Source: an uncultured Allomuricauda sp.
Lineage (GTDB): Bacteria > Bacteroidota > Bacteroidia > Flavobacteriales > Flavobacteriaceae
DNA: 64,000 bases
Assembly (NCBI RefSeq): GCF_947499695.1
Contig: NZ_CANMPQ010000001.1
Location: forward strand, 1,550,001-1,614,000
Reading direction: 5' to 3'
The notes beneath the pieces are model-generated. The model saw nothing but the letters and a program-made list of their open reading frames with translations, was not told where the DNA came from and did not search any database. Position numbers and translations under genes: made by a program. Numbering within the stretch: position 1 is the stretch's first letter; each line of letters starts with the position of its first letter. Below, piece by piece: positions 34,495 through 44,089 of this stretch.

Positions 34495-35069
34495 AGTGCA
34501 AACTGATATTGCACGGAAACGCTACCTATAAACCCTTGTTCCACTTCCGCTCCACTGGTAATCGCATTGATTTCCCGTCCGAATCCTAGAGTAAGTCCTA
34601 TTTGCGAACGCGTATTTTTGATGGGAAGAAAGTAGCCCCCCTCCAGCCAAGGTTGAAGTACCAGCGTATAGGTACTTCCGGAAATTGGAGCATCGGTAGG
34701 ACCTATATCCGTCCAATCTATATTTAGACTCCAAACATCCAGATTCAAACCCGCAATAAACTTACCTTTTCCCGAAGGGAAATATCTTCGAAAGCCAATT
34801 GAGCCTCCAAACCCTTCTCCTTCTTCAGTAATGTTTACATCACTAAAATCTTTACGGTCTACAAAATTTCCACCCAATCGCAGAAGTATCGATGATTTTT
34901 CACTTATGGCGTGATCCAAATTGATTGTTGGAATAATCCCTGCAGGATAAAATTGAACAGAAACGCCCAAGTATACGGGATAATGTGATGAATCCGAATT
35001 CTGCGCTTGGGACATTGTATTACCCAATAGAAACAACGTCAAACATAGAAAAATAAATCGCATTTTCAT
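34491..35069 (-). CDS. Small outer-membrane beta-barrel protein
   Basis: 192 residues. A signal peptide (FIFLCLTLFLLGNTMSQAQ) is followed by alternating beta-strand patterns (SSILLRLGGNFVDR, GFGGSIGFRRYFP, GKFIAGLNLDVWSLNIDW, SQIGLTLGFGREI), ending in VSVQYQFAL with a terminal hydrophobic/aromatic strand. This is typical of an 8-stranded barrel. It lies 1 base after the ATP-grasp gene and may be the last gene of the long minus-strand run. Confidence 0.8.
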   Translation of the reverse strand: MKMRFIFLCLTLFLLGNTMSQAQNSDSSHYPVYLGVSVQFYPAGIIPTINLDHAISEKSSILLRLGGNFVDRKDFSDVNITEEGEGFGGSIGFRRYFPSGKGKFIAGLNLDVWSLNIDWTDIGPTDAPISGSTYTLVLQPWLEGGYFLPIKNTRSQIGLTLGFGREINAITSGAEVEQGFIGSVSVQYQFAL

Positions 35070-35070
35070 G

Positions 35071-36114
35071 TTATATAATTTTTAGCTGGGCTTCCAACTC
35101 ACCGTTGGCTCGCAACATTTCCCTTCCGTCTTTAAAGCTTAAATAGGAATGCCCTTTTTTATGGTTTATGATGCTTATTTCATTCAACATTCCCCAATGT
35201 CTGGTTATCTCTTTCCATGCGAACCACAAGGAATGTTTAGGATCGTAAATGTGTGTAGCTTCTCCACCGGCACCATTAATTTCGATAATACTAAAGTTTT
35301 CTCCATTGGAAAGATCTTCTAAGGAATTATGTAGGACATCCAATCGGCCATAGTGGAAATCCTCAATTTTCGAACAAATGTCATCGATAACCTTTAACAG
35401 TCCAGCATTCAATCTGTGGGTATCATCCACGAACTTGGCTCCTCGGGTATGACTTCCAAATGGTACCAGGATGAATTCCTCATCTTTATTCAAAACTTGG
35501 TTAAGCTTAAAACCAAATCTTTTCTGCAATACTTTCAATTGCAAATGGCTCCTTGGGTCTTTTTTAATGAGCTGCAAAATGGAACTTTGCCCATCTCCTG
35601 TCACAGAGAGAAATTCTTTGGAAACTATTCCAGTGATTTTACCTTTCTTCTCCCCCGGCTTTCTAACATAGAAAATTCCAACTTCCTTAGAATATGGTAT
35701 TAATTCCTGCACTAAAAAGTTCTCAGGAGTTTTTGAAAAGTAATGCTTAAAATCATCCTTATTATGAATCTTGTCCACGCCAAAAGCCTTCATTCCTATA
35801 TCTGGTTTTGCGATAAAGGGAAAACTTATCTCGGCGTTCAATACACATTCCAAAGCAACTTCTGGTTGTTCATCCTTTGAAATAAAAACAGTTTGGGGAA
35901 TATGCTGCTTTGGAATCATCTTATAAATTTCCATTTTAGATTCCATAGCCATACCTCCATTTTTCATGGAAGGATTGGAAGCATTAAAGAAGAAAAAAGA
36001 GCGCGCTTTTATAGAATAGTATAACCAAACTGGAAATAAAGGATAATAAATCGCCCAAAGGGGCCAATACTCCCAATGTGTTAATTTGTGCCATTTTAAC
36101 CTCCAAGAACTCAT
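35071..36114 (-). CDS. ATP-grasp domain protein
   Basis: 347 residues. ATP-grasp pattern: FPFIAKPDIGMKAFGV (ATP-binding lysine and Gly loop), NFLVQELIPYSKEVGIFY, and FHYGRLDVLHNS ... FSIIEINGAGGE (metal-binding E-x-N end motif). Enzymes of this fold ligate a carboxylate to an amine or thiol. The substrate here is unknown. The start overlaps the NRDE gene stop by 4 bases (ATGA-type). Confidence 0.8.
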   Translation of the reverse strand: MSSWRLKWHKLTHWEYWPLWAIYYPLFPVWLYYSIKARSFFFFNASNPSMKNGGMAMESKMEIYKMIPKQHIPQTVFISKDEQPEVALECVLNAEISFPFIAKPDIGMKAFGVDKIHNKDDFKHYFSKTPENFLVQELIPYSKEVGIFYVRKPGEKKGKITGIVSKEFLSVTGDGQSSILQLIKKDPRSHLQLKVLQKRFGFKLNQVLNKDEEFILVPFGSHTRGAKFVDDTHRLNAGLLKVIDDICSKIEDFHYGRLDVLHNSLEDLSNGENFSIIEINGAGGEATHIYDPKHSLWFAWKEITRHWGMLNEISIINHKKGHSYLSFKDGREMLRANGELEAQLKII

Positions 36115-36830
36115 AACGTAAGCTGATTTGGTGAAAAAGGAATGATATGCTTCTTATTATTCAATAGGTCGAAATGTTTCAAAACAGACTCTTCCATACC
36201 TAAAACCGCTTGTGTTACGCTAAAAGTTCTTAATCCAGTGTCTCGGTTAATGATAAAGCCATTCTCATCATCCTCATGGTTGTTGGAATGGAAATCCACG
36301 ACATCAGAAGCGGTTATTGTGTTGTTGTTACCTATAAAATCAGTAAAAAGCGAGCTTCTTTGCTCGATGACCACTTCGTCATACAGCGTAGCCGAAGACC
36401 AGATATGGTCTTCATTTTTGTTCAAAGGTTTCATATGTTTCTGCTTTCCATCCCAACGAAGCTCAACCAATTTAGTACCATCGAACAAAACCAATGTAAA
36501 GGGTTCAATGTTGTTCAAAACCATTTCCTCAATAAAGAGCATAGGGTTGGGTGCGCTTATGACTTCTAGAAGAACCACTCCCCTACTTTTGGCATAATTA
36601 CCTGTGGACTCATGTCTTTCGAAAGCACCATTAAGCAATACCGTCACCATACCGTACTCATTCAAAGCAAACCAAGTCCCACCTGCCTTTGGGTCTTTTG
36701 GAAACAACACCTTGACTGAGTTTATGATTTCCTCCTTGGGCTCAAACGCATTTGGGCGCGAAATATGTTCATCACGATTTGATGTAATGAAATAGCTGTT
36801 ATTTCTTGAAATAAAACTTACTGTGCACAT
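36111..36830 (-). CDS. NRDE/TANGO2-family protein
   Basis: 239 residues opening with MCTVSFISR ... YFITSNRDE, the family hallmark (Cys2 and NRDE), then GGTWFALNEYGMVTVLLNG. The Cys2 position would fit an N-terminal-nucleophile fold. Eukaryotic TANGO2 relatives have been linked to haem handling, and a haem membrane protein is encoded in this run, so a haem role is conceivable (inference). It overlaps the DinB gene by 13 bases and the ATP-grasp gene by 4. Confidence 0.85.
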   Translation of the reverse strand: MCTVSFISRNNSYFITSNRDEHISRPNAFEPKEEIINSVKVLFPKDPKAGGTWFALNEYGMVTVLLNGAFERHESTGNYAKSRGVVLLEVISAPNPMLFIEEMVLNNIEPFTLVLFDGTKLVELRWDGKQKHMKPLNKNEDHIWSSATLYDEVVIEQRSSLFTDFIGNNNTITASDVVDFHSNNHEDDENGFIINRDTGLRTFSVTQAVLGMEESVLKHFDLLNNKKHIIPFSPNQLTL

Positions 36831-37303
36831 GCTTCTCTATGTTGCATTGTTGAAGGAGCAACCCCAAAAGATTCTGGAAGCTCAATACTGGTAAAATGGT
36901 TGATACCCACTTTGATCAGTGCATGATGATGTATGGTATGCTCCAAATTGTACATAACCTCTCGGTAGTAATTCGATTCCAGATTGGTCTCCATACCACC
37001 AAGGTCATAGGTTACCATTACGGTTTTGTTGGGTCGTTCCAAGTTAGATTGAATCAATTGTAGTTGTGAAACGGCAAAGTGCACATCTTGTTCTATTCTT
37101 TTGTTGCGCTCACGTTTATCGTAAGAAACATCAGAGTTGTCATACCCATTAATCAAACATTGATAGAGTTCAATAATATGTCTGGTGTGTTGACCTATAC
37201 TTGCGTTAAAAAGTGCTTCACAGGAATGTGCATAGCAATCTTCAGGAAGTTGCAACAAAATATCTTTGAATTGCTCTATAGTAGCTATTGAAGATTTAAA
37301 CAT
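36818..37303 (-). CDS. DinB-like four-helix-bundle protein
   Basis: 161 residues with a DinB-type pattern of three potential metal histidines: ASIGQHTRHIIELY near residue 33, then YNLEHTIHHHALIKVGI near residue 125. DinB-family members are metal-binding bundles acting in low-molecular-weight thiol chemistry or of unknown role. The neighbouring genes give a redox context. It overlaps the NRDE gene. Confidence 0.75.
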   Translation of the reverse strand: MFKSSIATIEQFKDILLQLPEDCYAHSCEALFNASIGQHTRHIIELYQCLINGYDNSDVSYDKRERNKRIEQDVHFAVSQLQLIQSNLERPNKTVMVTYDLGGMETNLESNYYREVMYNLEHTIHHHALIKVGINHFTSIELPESFGVAPSTMQHREACAQ

Positions 37304-37308
37304 AGCAG

Positions 37309-37962
37309 TTATTGTGTTTTAAGTTTAAGGCGTTTTTTAACCAGTAGGAACATGAGGTAGATAGAAAATCCAAGGTACAGTAGTCCCATCAATAAATTGG
37401 TAATCATACTGTAGCTTTCATAGTTGGTAAAAATGTACTTGCCAGCAAAAATGAAAACTCCCAGCCCGATCAAAGATCCTAGACCTATTCCAGTAATATA
37501 AAGTGTGTACGATTTTTTAGAGGTTTCCAGTATACCTTTTGATGCAAGTACTTTGTTCCAAGTCATCCAAAATGGAATATGTAATGGATTTAAAGCACTT
37601 AATAGAAAACCCAATATAAATGCCGAGTTGATTTGAGGCAGCAAGTTTACTTTTGACCCCATTTCCGAAATTTGAGCAGAGGCCATAAAACTGATTATTG
37701 CCAAATACAGCAGCAATACTATTCCAAAAGGGATGAGATAGTTGGACAACTTCTCTCCGAATTGTAGTCGTTCATTTCCGAACAAAGTGAGTCGCACCAC
37801 GATTAGCTCAACCAATACCACTGCCGATGCAAACCAAATGGCCGAAGTTAGACTCTGTGATGCAGCTATGTCGAAAGCAGTAATATTTAATGTTCCCAAG
37901 GGAAGGGCTCCCAAAAAGCTCACCAACAATCCTGAAAAACCAATCTTTGCGTACTTGTTCAT
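37309..37962 (-). CDS. LysE-family-like transporter
   Basis: 217 residues from the ATG at 37960-37962 (MNKYAKIGFSG). Six hydrophobic segments and the LysE/RhtB layout: GLLVSFLGALPLGTLN at the N-terminus, a central ALNPLHIPFWMTWN segment and a C-terminal LLMGLLYLGFSIYLMFLL. It probably exports a small amino compound or ion. It lies 5 bases before the DinB gene, part of the same run. Confidence 0.7.
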   Translation of the reverse strand: MNKYAKIGFSGLLVSFLGALPLGTLNITAFDIAASQSLTSAIWFASAVVLVELIVVRLTLFGNERLQFGEKLSNYLIPFGIVLLLYLAIISFMASAQISEMGSKVNLLPQINSAFILGFLLSALNPLHIPFWMTWNKVLASKGILETSKKSYTLYITGIGLGSLIGLGVFIFAGKYIFTNYESYSMITNLLMGLLYLGFSIYLMFLLVKKRLKLKTQ

Positions 37963-37978
37963 TTTGAAAACCAAAAAA

Positions 37979-38425
37979 CTACTTGTTCTTTATTGTTTGC
38001 CAATTTTTGTCGGCTATGACTTGAAGGTCTTTTGGTGATTGGTCTGTCCAGAGTTGAAGTGTGTTAGTACCTCCGGAATTGTAGAATAGGTATAATTTTC
38101 CATCCCTAATTTCAAAGGTTTCGGGGTTTACGCTTACTTTTCTTCCCGATTTTGCAACCGCAAAAGCGCAATACCCCCCATATTGTGGAATATACTGGAA
38201 TGGATTTGCAGTAAACTTGTCCTTGTTTTCTTGGGATGAAAATTTAAAGTTAACCCCATCATATTGGGTACTGAATTCTTTACTTCCATTTATGGCATTT
38301 CCATCAAAATAAGCTACCACATCATAACCATTAGCAGCATATCCTTTTTTAGTATTGTAGTCTATGGATTGGGCAAACGAGATATAGCCCAACATCAAAA
38401 ACAGTGTAATTGCAATCTTTTTCAT
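37979..38425 (-). CDS. Exported YHS-domain protein
   Basis: 148 residues from the ATG at 38423-38425 (MKKIAITLF). A signal peptide ends near YISFAQS. The YHS-domain pattern is GYAANGYDVVAYFDGNA, FKFSSQENKDKFTANPFQYI and PQYGGYCAFAVAKSG. The single Cys lies in GGYCAF, a likely metal-binding spot in this family. It starts 1 base after the preceding membrane protein, so the two are co-translated. Confidence 0.85.
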   Translation of the reverse strand: MKKIAITLFLMLGYISFAQSIDYNTKKGYAANGYDVVAYFDGNAINGSKEFSTQYDGVNFKFSSQENKDKFTANPFQYIPQYGGYCAFAVAKSGRKVSVNPETFEIRDGKLYLFYNSGGTNTLQLWTDQSPKDLQVIADKNWQTIKNK

Positions 38426-38426
38426 T

Positions 38427-39221
38427 TTAATATATTGAAGATTTCTTATCCAATTTTTCAATCTGGGAAACATCGATACGCATAGTATACCAATCTCCCA
38501 TTTTTTCCACCTCACCTCTAAGCAGCGAAGGTTGACCTATATAGGGAAGTATGTCTTTATGGATTGGGTTTCCTTTCAAATCTGTCAATAAAAAGTACTC
38601 AGACAAGGTATTATTGTCCGAAGTGACCAGCACAGGGGGAATTCCGCCAGAAATGCAAAGAGCAGCACAGCTGCGGTGTATTTTACCGTAGCCAGGCTTC
38701 ATCACTCCAAAATAACACTTGGGGTCCACAATTTCGCCGGTCAACTTTTGTTTGCCCATTACCTCCGGGAGCACATAATCCTTGACTTTTGAATTTGTCA
38801 AACTTATTTTTTGGCTATCATCAATTTCCAATAGGGTTTTACCATTATAATAAATTAGATTTCCTTCAATGGTTAAATGTTTGCCATTTAAATTCCCTTC
38901 TTTTTGTTTGATGTCGTCCAAATAAGAATTGGCCCCAAACTTTCCAAATCCGAGTAAAAGGACATTCTTGAAAGTACCTTCTCCCAATTTTACTCGAAGC
39001 ATGGGATATGGAGCTTCTTGATAAGTTCCAGAAATTTTGGTTGGGGCATTAAAATCAAAAGTACTATTCACAGCTTCCTTTTGAAAAAATCCAAACGAAA
39101 TAGCTCCGAGTAACAATATACCAATGGCAAAGAGTACAAATCGTTTGGTTGTTCTTTTGGTTCCTTCCCCCAAATGGTTCATGTAACCGATATAGAATTC
39201 ATCTTTCTTTTCCATTTTCAA
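38427..39221 (-). CDS. Membrane-anchored protein with conserved Cys motif, unknown
   Basis: 264 residues. One membrane segment (FVLFAIGILLLGAISFGFF) is followed by a large, presumably periplasmic beta-rich domain. Near residue 175 it has a striking motif, DPKCYFGVMKPGYGKIHRSC then AALCISGGIPP, with three cysteines and one histidine, which looks like a cofactor or metal site. No family name is known to me. It overlaps the haem-Rieske gene by 4 bases and is surely co-expressed with it. Confidence 0.75.
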   Translation of the reverse strand: MKMEKKDEFYIGYMNHLGEGTKRTTKRFVLFAIGILLLGAISFGFFQKEAVNSTFDFNAPTKISGTYQEAPYPMLRVKLGEGTFKNVLLLGFGKFGANSYLDDIKQKEGNLNGKHLTIEGNLIYYNGKTLLEIDDSQKISLTNSKVKDYVLPEVMGKQKLTGEIVDPKCYFGVMKPGYGKIHRSCAALCISGGIPPVLVTSDNNTLSEYFLLTDLKGNPIHKDILPYIGQPSLLRGEVEKMGDWYTMRIDVSQIEKLDKKSSIY

Positions 39222-40249
39222 CAGGTTACAGGTTGAACTTCGGTTCCTTCTTCGAATCCATTAGGATTGATGTATACTTTTTTCCCATTCAACCGCAACT
39301 CATAAGTAGCCACTTTTTCGGTAAAAGGTGGTGGCGATTGTCCATTATGAGGCAAATATTGATAACCATGCCAGGGACAGGTAACACATCCGTCTACAAT
39401 CTTACCTTCTCCGAGCGGTCCACCTTGGTGTTTGCATACATTATGAATGGCAGATAGCTTTCCTTCGTATTTAAAAATAGCCACCCGTTCGTTGCCTACG
39501 GTAAATATTTTAGCTCGGTCATTTGGGATTTCATCGACTTCACATACTTCCAACCAACCTTCAGAGTTCTTTTCGGAATTAAATTTGTCAATTTTGGATT
39601 CTTTAAAGGCAGTAATCAAATGCAAGCTGGTTACTGTGATAAATCCAACAATTATTATCCCAATTGTAAACGGGGACGTTTCTTGCTGAAATGCTCCCAA
39701 AAACACATGCATCAAAATAAGTCCATAGGCCAGATAGACCATCATATGCAATCCTTTCCAAATTTTTGGGGATAAATTTTTTAGAAAGAAATCATGACTT
39801 GTCGAAGCCATATAGAACAGAATAAGTAAGGCTAAAAAGCCTAAAACCTGAAATGGGAAATTTGTCAATGACCCGTAATCCATATTCGAGGTGATTATGG
39901 CATAAATTGGGTTTACATCTCCCAAAGTATGAAACTGAATAATGGAAAAAGCTCCATGCACCAAAGCTGCCAAAAACATGCTTACCCCCAGATGACGACG
40001 ATTATACAAAATGGGAAGAAATTGTGGATTCAACCTGGACAATGGACCAATAACCAAAATAATATGAAGCATTAGTATGGCCAGAGAACCAAAAGCTCTA
40101 ATAATCATGGTTTCTGCCGTTGTTTCCGGGTTCAACGCCAGTGTTAAGGCCACAAAAACCACTAAGTATAATAGCATGCCAAGAGCGATAATCTTGTCGT
40201 AGGTTTTCTTGTGTTTGTTCCACAGCACCAATTTGTAATCCAATCCCAT
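39218..40249 (-). CDS. Ferric-reductase-like haem membrane domain fused to Rieske domain
   Basis: 343 residues. The first ~215 residues contain six membrane segments with histidines in positions expected for haem (LMLHIILVIGPLSRLNP, NRRHLGVSMFLAALVHGAF, WKGLHMMVYLAYGLILMHVF), as in the YedZ/ferric reductase family. A C-terminal Rieske domain follows: CKHQGGPLGEG and CPWHGYQYLP (Cys-x-His and Cys-x2-His ligands of [2Fe-2S]). The fusion would pass electrons between membrane haem and a soluble or periplasmic partner. It overlaps both neighbours. Confidence 0.88.
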   Translation of the reverse strand: MGLDYKLVLWNKHKKTYDKIIALGMLLYLVVFVALTLALNPETTAETMIIRAFGSLAILMLHIILVIGPLSRLNPQFLPILYNRRHLGVSMFLAALVHGAFSIIQFHTLGDVNPIYAIITSNMDYGSLTNFPFQVLGFLALLILFYMASTSHDFFLKNLSPKIWKGLHMMVYLAYGLILMHVFLGAFQQETSPFTIGIIIVGFITVTSLHLITAFKESKIDKFNSEKNSEGWLEVCEVDEIPNDRAKIFTVGNERVAIFKYEGKLSAIHNVCKHQGGPLGEGKIVDGCVTCPWHGYQYLPHNGQSPPPFTEKVATYELRLNGKKVYINPNGFEEGTEVQPVTC

Positions 40250-40644
40250 TAGAATTCGAGTTTTAGTATTTCTTGATTTTTGATGGCATCTTTAATGATA
40301 ATGCCACGGATTTCGCTTTTTAATGGAAAAGAATAGGTTCCCACTCCTTCTATTTGCCCGATTTCTTGATTGTCATTTAAGGAAAGGATTATTGAGGATG
40401 CGCTTTTTAATGGCTGTTTCACATTCATCTCTAAAACTCTAGCGTCATCTTTTTCAATCACAACGGCATCCATCAAATTATGCTTTGCTTGATCAATTGG
40501 GTTTGACAAACTTTCTGTTGTATGATTTGTATCTGCAGTCTGACTAAAATCCAAATCTTTTATGACAAGAATCAATAAAATGGGAATCACTATCGCTAGG
40601 AACAACCAAATGTATTTATGTCTTTTTCGTAAACCTGCATCCAT
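40249..40644 (-). CDS. Small membrane-anchored protein, unknown
   Basis: 131 residues. One N-terminal membrane segment (YIWLFLAIVIPILLILVI) and a ~100-residue exported beta-rich tail (VVIEKDDARVLEMNVKQP, EIGQIEGVGTYSFPLKSEIR). No family recognised. It shares one base with each neighbouring gene (TAATG overlaps), so it belongs to the Rieske gene run. It might be an accessory subunit of the haem-Rieske protein. Confidence 0.65.
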   Translation of the reverse strand: MDAGLRKRHKYIWLFLAIVIPILLILVIKDLDFSQTADTNHTTESLSNPIDQAKHNLMDAVVIEKDDARVLEMNVKQPLKSASSIILSLNDNQEIGQIEGVGTYSFPLKSEIRGIIIKDAIKNQEILKLEF

Positions 40645-40859
40645 TAGTCCACTGGTTTGGATTTAAACAATTTTCCAATCAAAAAAGGCCAGGTTGCGAT
40701 TACTCCAGGAAGCAACAACAATCTGACTTTCTTCTTGCTGTCCTCCATTAAAGGGTCGACTTTTGAAGCTCCTAAAAAGATAAAATAAAATCCAAACAGC
40801 AGCCCAAGGCTAAAATAGGCGACTAAAATGATCAAAAAGACCATGATTATAGTGTCCAT
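40644..40859 (-). CDS. 71-aa membrane protein
   Basis: Two hydrophobic segments (MVFLIILVAYFSLGLLFGFY and LLLLPGVIATWPFLIG) joined by a short charged loop. Not recognised. It lies 1 base after the Rieske-ThDP gene and overlaps the next gene by one base, so it is real by context. It is a possible small subunit of a membrane complex. Confidence 0.65.
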   Translation of the reverse strand: MDTIIMVFLIILVAYFSLGLLFGFYFIFLGASKVDPLMEDSKKKVRLLLLPGVIATWPFLIGKLFKSKPVD

Positions 40860-40860
40860 A

Positions 40861-42816
40861 TTAAATCAGATTTACATCTGTCATTACCTCTAGGACCCCA
40901 GGTCCTTTTTGATCAAAAAGTTCTTTCATACCTGTTTCCAAATCTTCTTGATTTTCGATTCTTTTACCCCATGCACCACAGGATTGAGCAAAATCGGCAA
41001 AATTCGGATTAGACAAGGAAGTTTTCCATACATCAAACTCCCCTGCTCTCTGTTCCTTGGATATTTTCCCTAGTTCGTGATTATTTAAAACTATGAGCTT
41101 AACAGGCATTTTGTATTTCACTAAAGTGGTAATCTCAGCCAGATACTGACATAGTCCCCCATCCCCGGCTACGGCAACCACGGGTCTAGAATCTCCCACA
41201 GCCGTCCATGCGCCAATTGCAGCAGGGAGGGCGAAGCCAATAGATCCCAAATATCCTGACATTAAAAAATCATGTTCTTTAGATTCAAAATAACGTCCGA
41301 AAGAATACGCATTGTTCCCCACATCAACACACATCACCGCATCCTCCGGAGCCAGTTTATTCATAGCTTCGAAAACTGCTATGGAACTAACCCCATTTTC
41401 CGAAGTTTCCAGCAGTCGTTTTGCCTTTTCAGCTTGCCAAATTTTCCAGCGCTCAGCGATTTCTTGAGTTTGGTCCGTGGTATTTATTTCGCCTTTCAAT
41501 TCACCCTGAAACAATTCCAAAGTCCTGGATATTTCTCCCCAAACCGCCACCTCAACTTGATGGAATTTACTCAAGGCCAAGGGGTCAAAATCAACCTGAA
41601 TAATAGGTTTTTTAGGTGTTATTCCAGTGTGATTGGAGAAAGATGCTCCAAAGACAATCAGCAAGTCCGATTCGTTCATAAACCAGGAAGCAATGGGTGT
41701 TCCACTCCTACCCAAAACCCCACCACCCAAAGGGTGATTATCTGGAATAAGTCCTTTTCCCTTAAAAGTGGTAACTACACAAGCATTTAGGCTCTCTGCA
41801 AATTTTACGATACTCTTTTTATGAGCCCTTGCCCCATGACCCATAATAATTACTGGTCGTTTCGATTTTTTGATGAGCTTTACCGCATCATCCAACGCTT
41901 CTTTTGGAGGGGCTATCTCCATGGAAGTGATTCGGTTTTCAGAGGTCTTTGCACGTGCTCCAGGTTTGGCCTTTCGCTCTTGCACTTCATCTGGGAAGGT
42001 CAAATGAGAAACATCGCGTTTTAAAATGGCATGTTTTACCGCCAAGGACATTAATTCACCATGTCTGCTGTCACTCTGCACTCTATGATTAAACTCGGCA
42101 ACGCTCCCAAAAGCCCGAACCAAATCCACTTCCTGAAAATTTCCTGTTCCGACCACCTGAGTGGCCACCTGCCCTGTAAGGGCAAGCAACGGAGCACGGT
42201 CTACTTTTGCATCCCACATCCCTGTGAACATATTCGTGGCACCCGGTCCGGCAATGGAAAAGCACGCAGCTGGCCTTCCCGTTAACTTTCCGTAGGCAGA
42301 AGCAGCAAAAGCAGCGGCCCCTTCATGCCGAATCCCATAAAAGTTCAATTTTCCTTTTTCCTCCTGTCGTCTCATGGCATCCGCAAATCCCAAGTTAGAA
42401 TGTCCAACCATTCCAAAGACTTTGGTCACTCCCCAGTTAACCATGGTTTCCGCCATAATATCAGACACTGTGGTTTCGTATGGCTGTTCTTCTTCAAGCC
42501 CAATATAAATAGCGTCATTTTCCTCTTTAACCTCAAAAGTCTCAATCCCATCATCAAACCCACCAGGAGGTAGTCCGGTACAGGGATGAAAATCCCAACC
42601 GTGCCATGGGCAGCGAAGCATTCCATTTTCAATGGAGCCTTCTCCCAATGGTCCACCTTGATGCGGACATCTATTGTCCAAAGCGGAAAACTTACCTTCA
42701 AAATGGGTCAGACAAATTCCTTTGTGGGCGGCGGTAACCGTTTTAACCCTGCCTTCCGGAAGTTCGCTTTTATTATCAAGTACCTTATGCCAAACTTTTT
42801 TCTTTGAGGTTGCCAT
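40861..42816 (-). CDS. Rieske domain fused to ThDP-dependent enzyme (acetolactate synthase/pyruvate oxidase-like)
   Basis: 651 residues. Residues ~8-105 are a Rieske domain (CPHQGGPLGEG and CPWHGWDFHP). Residues ~115-651 form a full ThDP enzyme: MAETMVNWGVTKVFGMVGHS, the activating Glu in RHEGAAAF, SIAGPGATNMFTG, a central domain, and GDGGLCQYLAEITTLVKY ... LNNHELG for ThDP-Mg binding. Such enzymes decarboxylate 2-oxo acids. The attached Rieske cluster suggests that electrons from the ThDP intermediate leave through iron-sulfur rather than flavin (inference). It lies 25 bases after the antiporter gene. Confidence 0.9.
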   Translation of the reverse strand: MATSKKKVWHKVLDNKSELPEGRVKTVTAAHKGICLTHFEGKFSALDNRCPHQGGPLGEGSIENGMLRCPWHGWDFHPCTGLPPGGFDDGIETFEVKEENDAIYIGLEEEQPYETTVSDIMAETMVNWGVTKVFGMVGHSNLGFADAMRRQEEKGKLNFYGIRHEGAAAFAASAYGKLTGRPAACFSIAGPGATNMFTGMWDAKVDRAPLLALTGQVATQVVGTGNFQEVDLVRAFGSVAEFNHRVQSDSRHGELMSLAVKHAILKRDVSHLTFPDEVQERKAKPGARAKTSENRITSMEIAPPKEALDDAVKLIKKSKRPVIIMGHGARAHKKSIVKFAESLNACVVTTFKGKGLIPDNHPLGGGVLGRSGTPIASWFMNESDLLIVFGASFSNHTGITPKKPIIQVDFDPLALSKFHQVEVAVWGEISRTLELFQGELKGEINTTDQTQEIAERWKIWQAEKAKRLLETSENGVSSIAVFEAMNKLAPEDAVMCVDVGNNAYSFGRYFESKEHDFLMSGYLGSIGFALPAAIGAWTAVGDSRPVVAVAGDGGLCQYLAEITTLVKYKMPVKLIVLNNHELGKISKEQRAGEFDVWKTSLSNPNFADFAQSCGAWGKRIENQEDLETGMKELFDQKGPGVLEVMTDVNLI

Positions 42817-42841
42817 TATTAGTGTTTTTCTAGTTAGTTCA

Positions 42842-44080
42842 TTAGTTTTTAAGCATTTTTGTCACCACCTTATCTATAGTTAATCCTTGAACGATAATGG
42901 AGAACACCACTACACAATAGGTGACAAATATCAAAGCTTCCCTGAATTCTCCTTCGGGCAATGTTAGTGCCAATGCTATGGAAATACCACCTCTTAAACC
43001 TGCCCAGGTCAATACCGCAACCTTGTTTTTATTGCTTCGATGTTCTTTTTTAAAAAATATATTGGATATAAAAACCGAGATGTATCTGGAAAAGAGGACG
43101 ATCGGAATTGCCACCAAACCAGCTATCAAATAGTCGGGATGAAAATTGAGGCTTACGATTTCCAGTCCGATCAGAACGAAGAGAATGGCATTCAAAATTT
43201 CATCTAGGACCTTCCAAAATATATTCATGTTTTCTTTTAGTGGTTCGCTTTTACATGACTTATGAAGATAATCTCCTATCATCAGCCCCATGACCACCAT
43301 GGCCAAGGCCCCTGAAACATGTATCATGGAAGCCAACCAATACCCTCCCATGACAATCGCAATTGAAATGTGGACTGCAATAATTGGGGATTCATATATT
43401 CTATTTAGAAAAAGTTTACCTATAAATCCTAATACGAACCCTAAAGCAATTCCGCCAAAGGCTTCTTGCGCAAATTCTAAGAATATATGCGATGGTTCAA
43501 CACCATGCCCCCCAGTCATTGTGGCAATGGACAATAGTGAAATGAATACTACAATACCTACACCATCATTAAAAAGGGATTCCCCAACAATTTTTATTTC
43601 CATGTCCTTTGGAGCTCCAGCTTTTTTGAGCAATGCTAATACTGCAATGGGGTCTGTAGGTGAGATTAAAGCACCAAAAACCAGACAATAGATATAATCT
43701 ACGTTCATGCCGAAAAGTCCCACTGTATAATAGAACAGGGTGCCAATCAAAAAGGTTGAAATCAATACACCGATAGAGGCATAGATCAAAACCGGACCTT
43801 TTTCTTCAAGAAGTCGATGCAAATTCACATGAATCGAGCCCGCAAAAAGTAAAAAACTCAATAGAAAGTCGAAAAGGATGGTTCTAAAATCAATTTCATC
43901 AATGACCGAACAAACGCTCACAAATGCCTCATGATTAATAAAATCCAATGCGCCAATAGCCAAAGAAGCGACGATGGCCAATAACATTATGCCGATAGTA
44001 TCGGGTAGCTTTAACAGCTTTTTATTGATAAAACTAAGCAGTGAAGAGAGTGCGACTATGCCTGTGAAAATTTGAAACAT
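42842..44080 (-). CDS. CPA1-family Na+/H+ antiporter
   Basis: 412 residues with about 12 membrane segments. Family markers are ISPTDPIAVLALLKKAGAP, GESLFNDGVGIVVFISLL (the catalytic Asp in the NDG motif), and WAGLRGGISIALALTLP near the C-terminus. It exchanges protons for Na+ or another cation. It lies 9 bases after the Rieske-glutamate-synthase gene and before the Rieske-ThDP gene, suggesting that ion or pH balance is tied to this redox system. Confidence 0.9.
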   Translation of the reverse strand: MFQIFTGIVALSSLLSFINKKLLKLPDTIGIMLLAIVASLAIGALDFINHEAFVSVCSVIDEIDFRTILFDFLLSFLLFAGSIHVNLHRLLEEKGPVLIYASIGVLISTFLIGTLFYYTVGLFGMNVDYIYCLVFGALISPTDPIAVLALLKKAGAPKDMEIKIVGESLFNDGVGIVVFISLLSIATMTGGHGVEPSHIFLEFAQEAFGGIALGFVLGFIGKLFLNRIYESPIIAVHISIAIVMGGYWLASMIHVSGALAMVVMGLMIGDYLHKSCKSEPLKENMNIFWKVLDEILNAILFVLIGLEIVSLNFHPDYLIAGLVAIPIVLFSRYISVFISNIFFKKEHRSNKNKVAVLTWAGLRGGISIALALTLPEGEFREALIFVTYCVVVFSIIVQGLTIDKVVTKMLKN

Positions 44081-44089
44081 CGTTATGAT

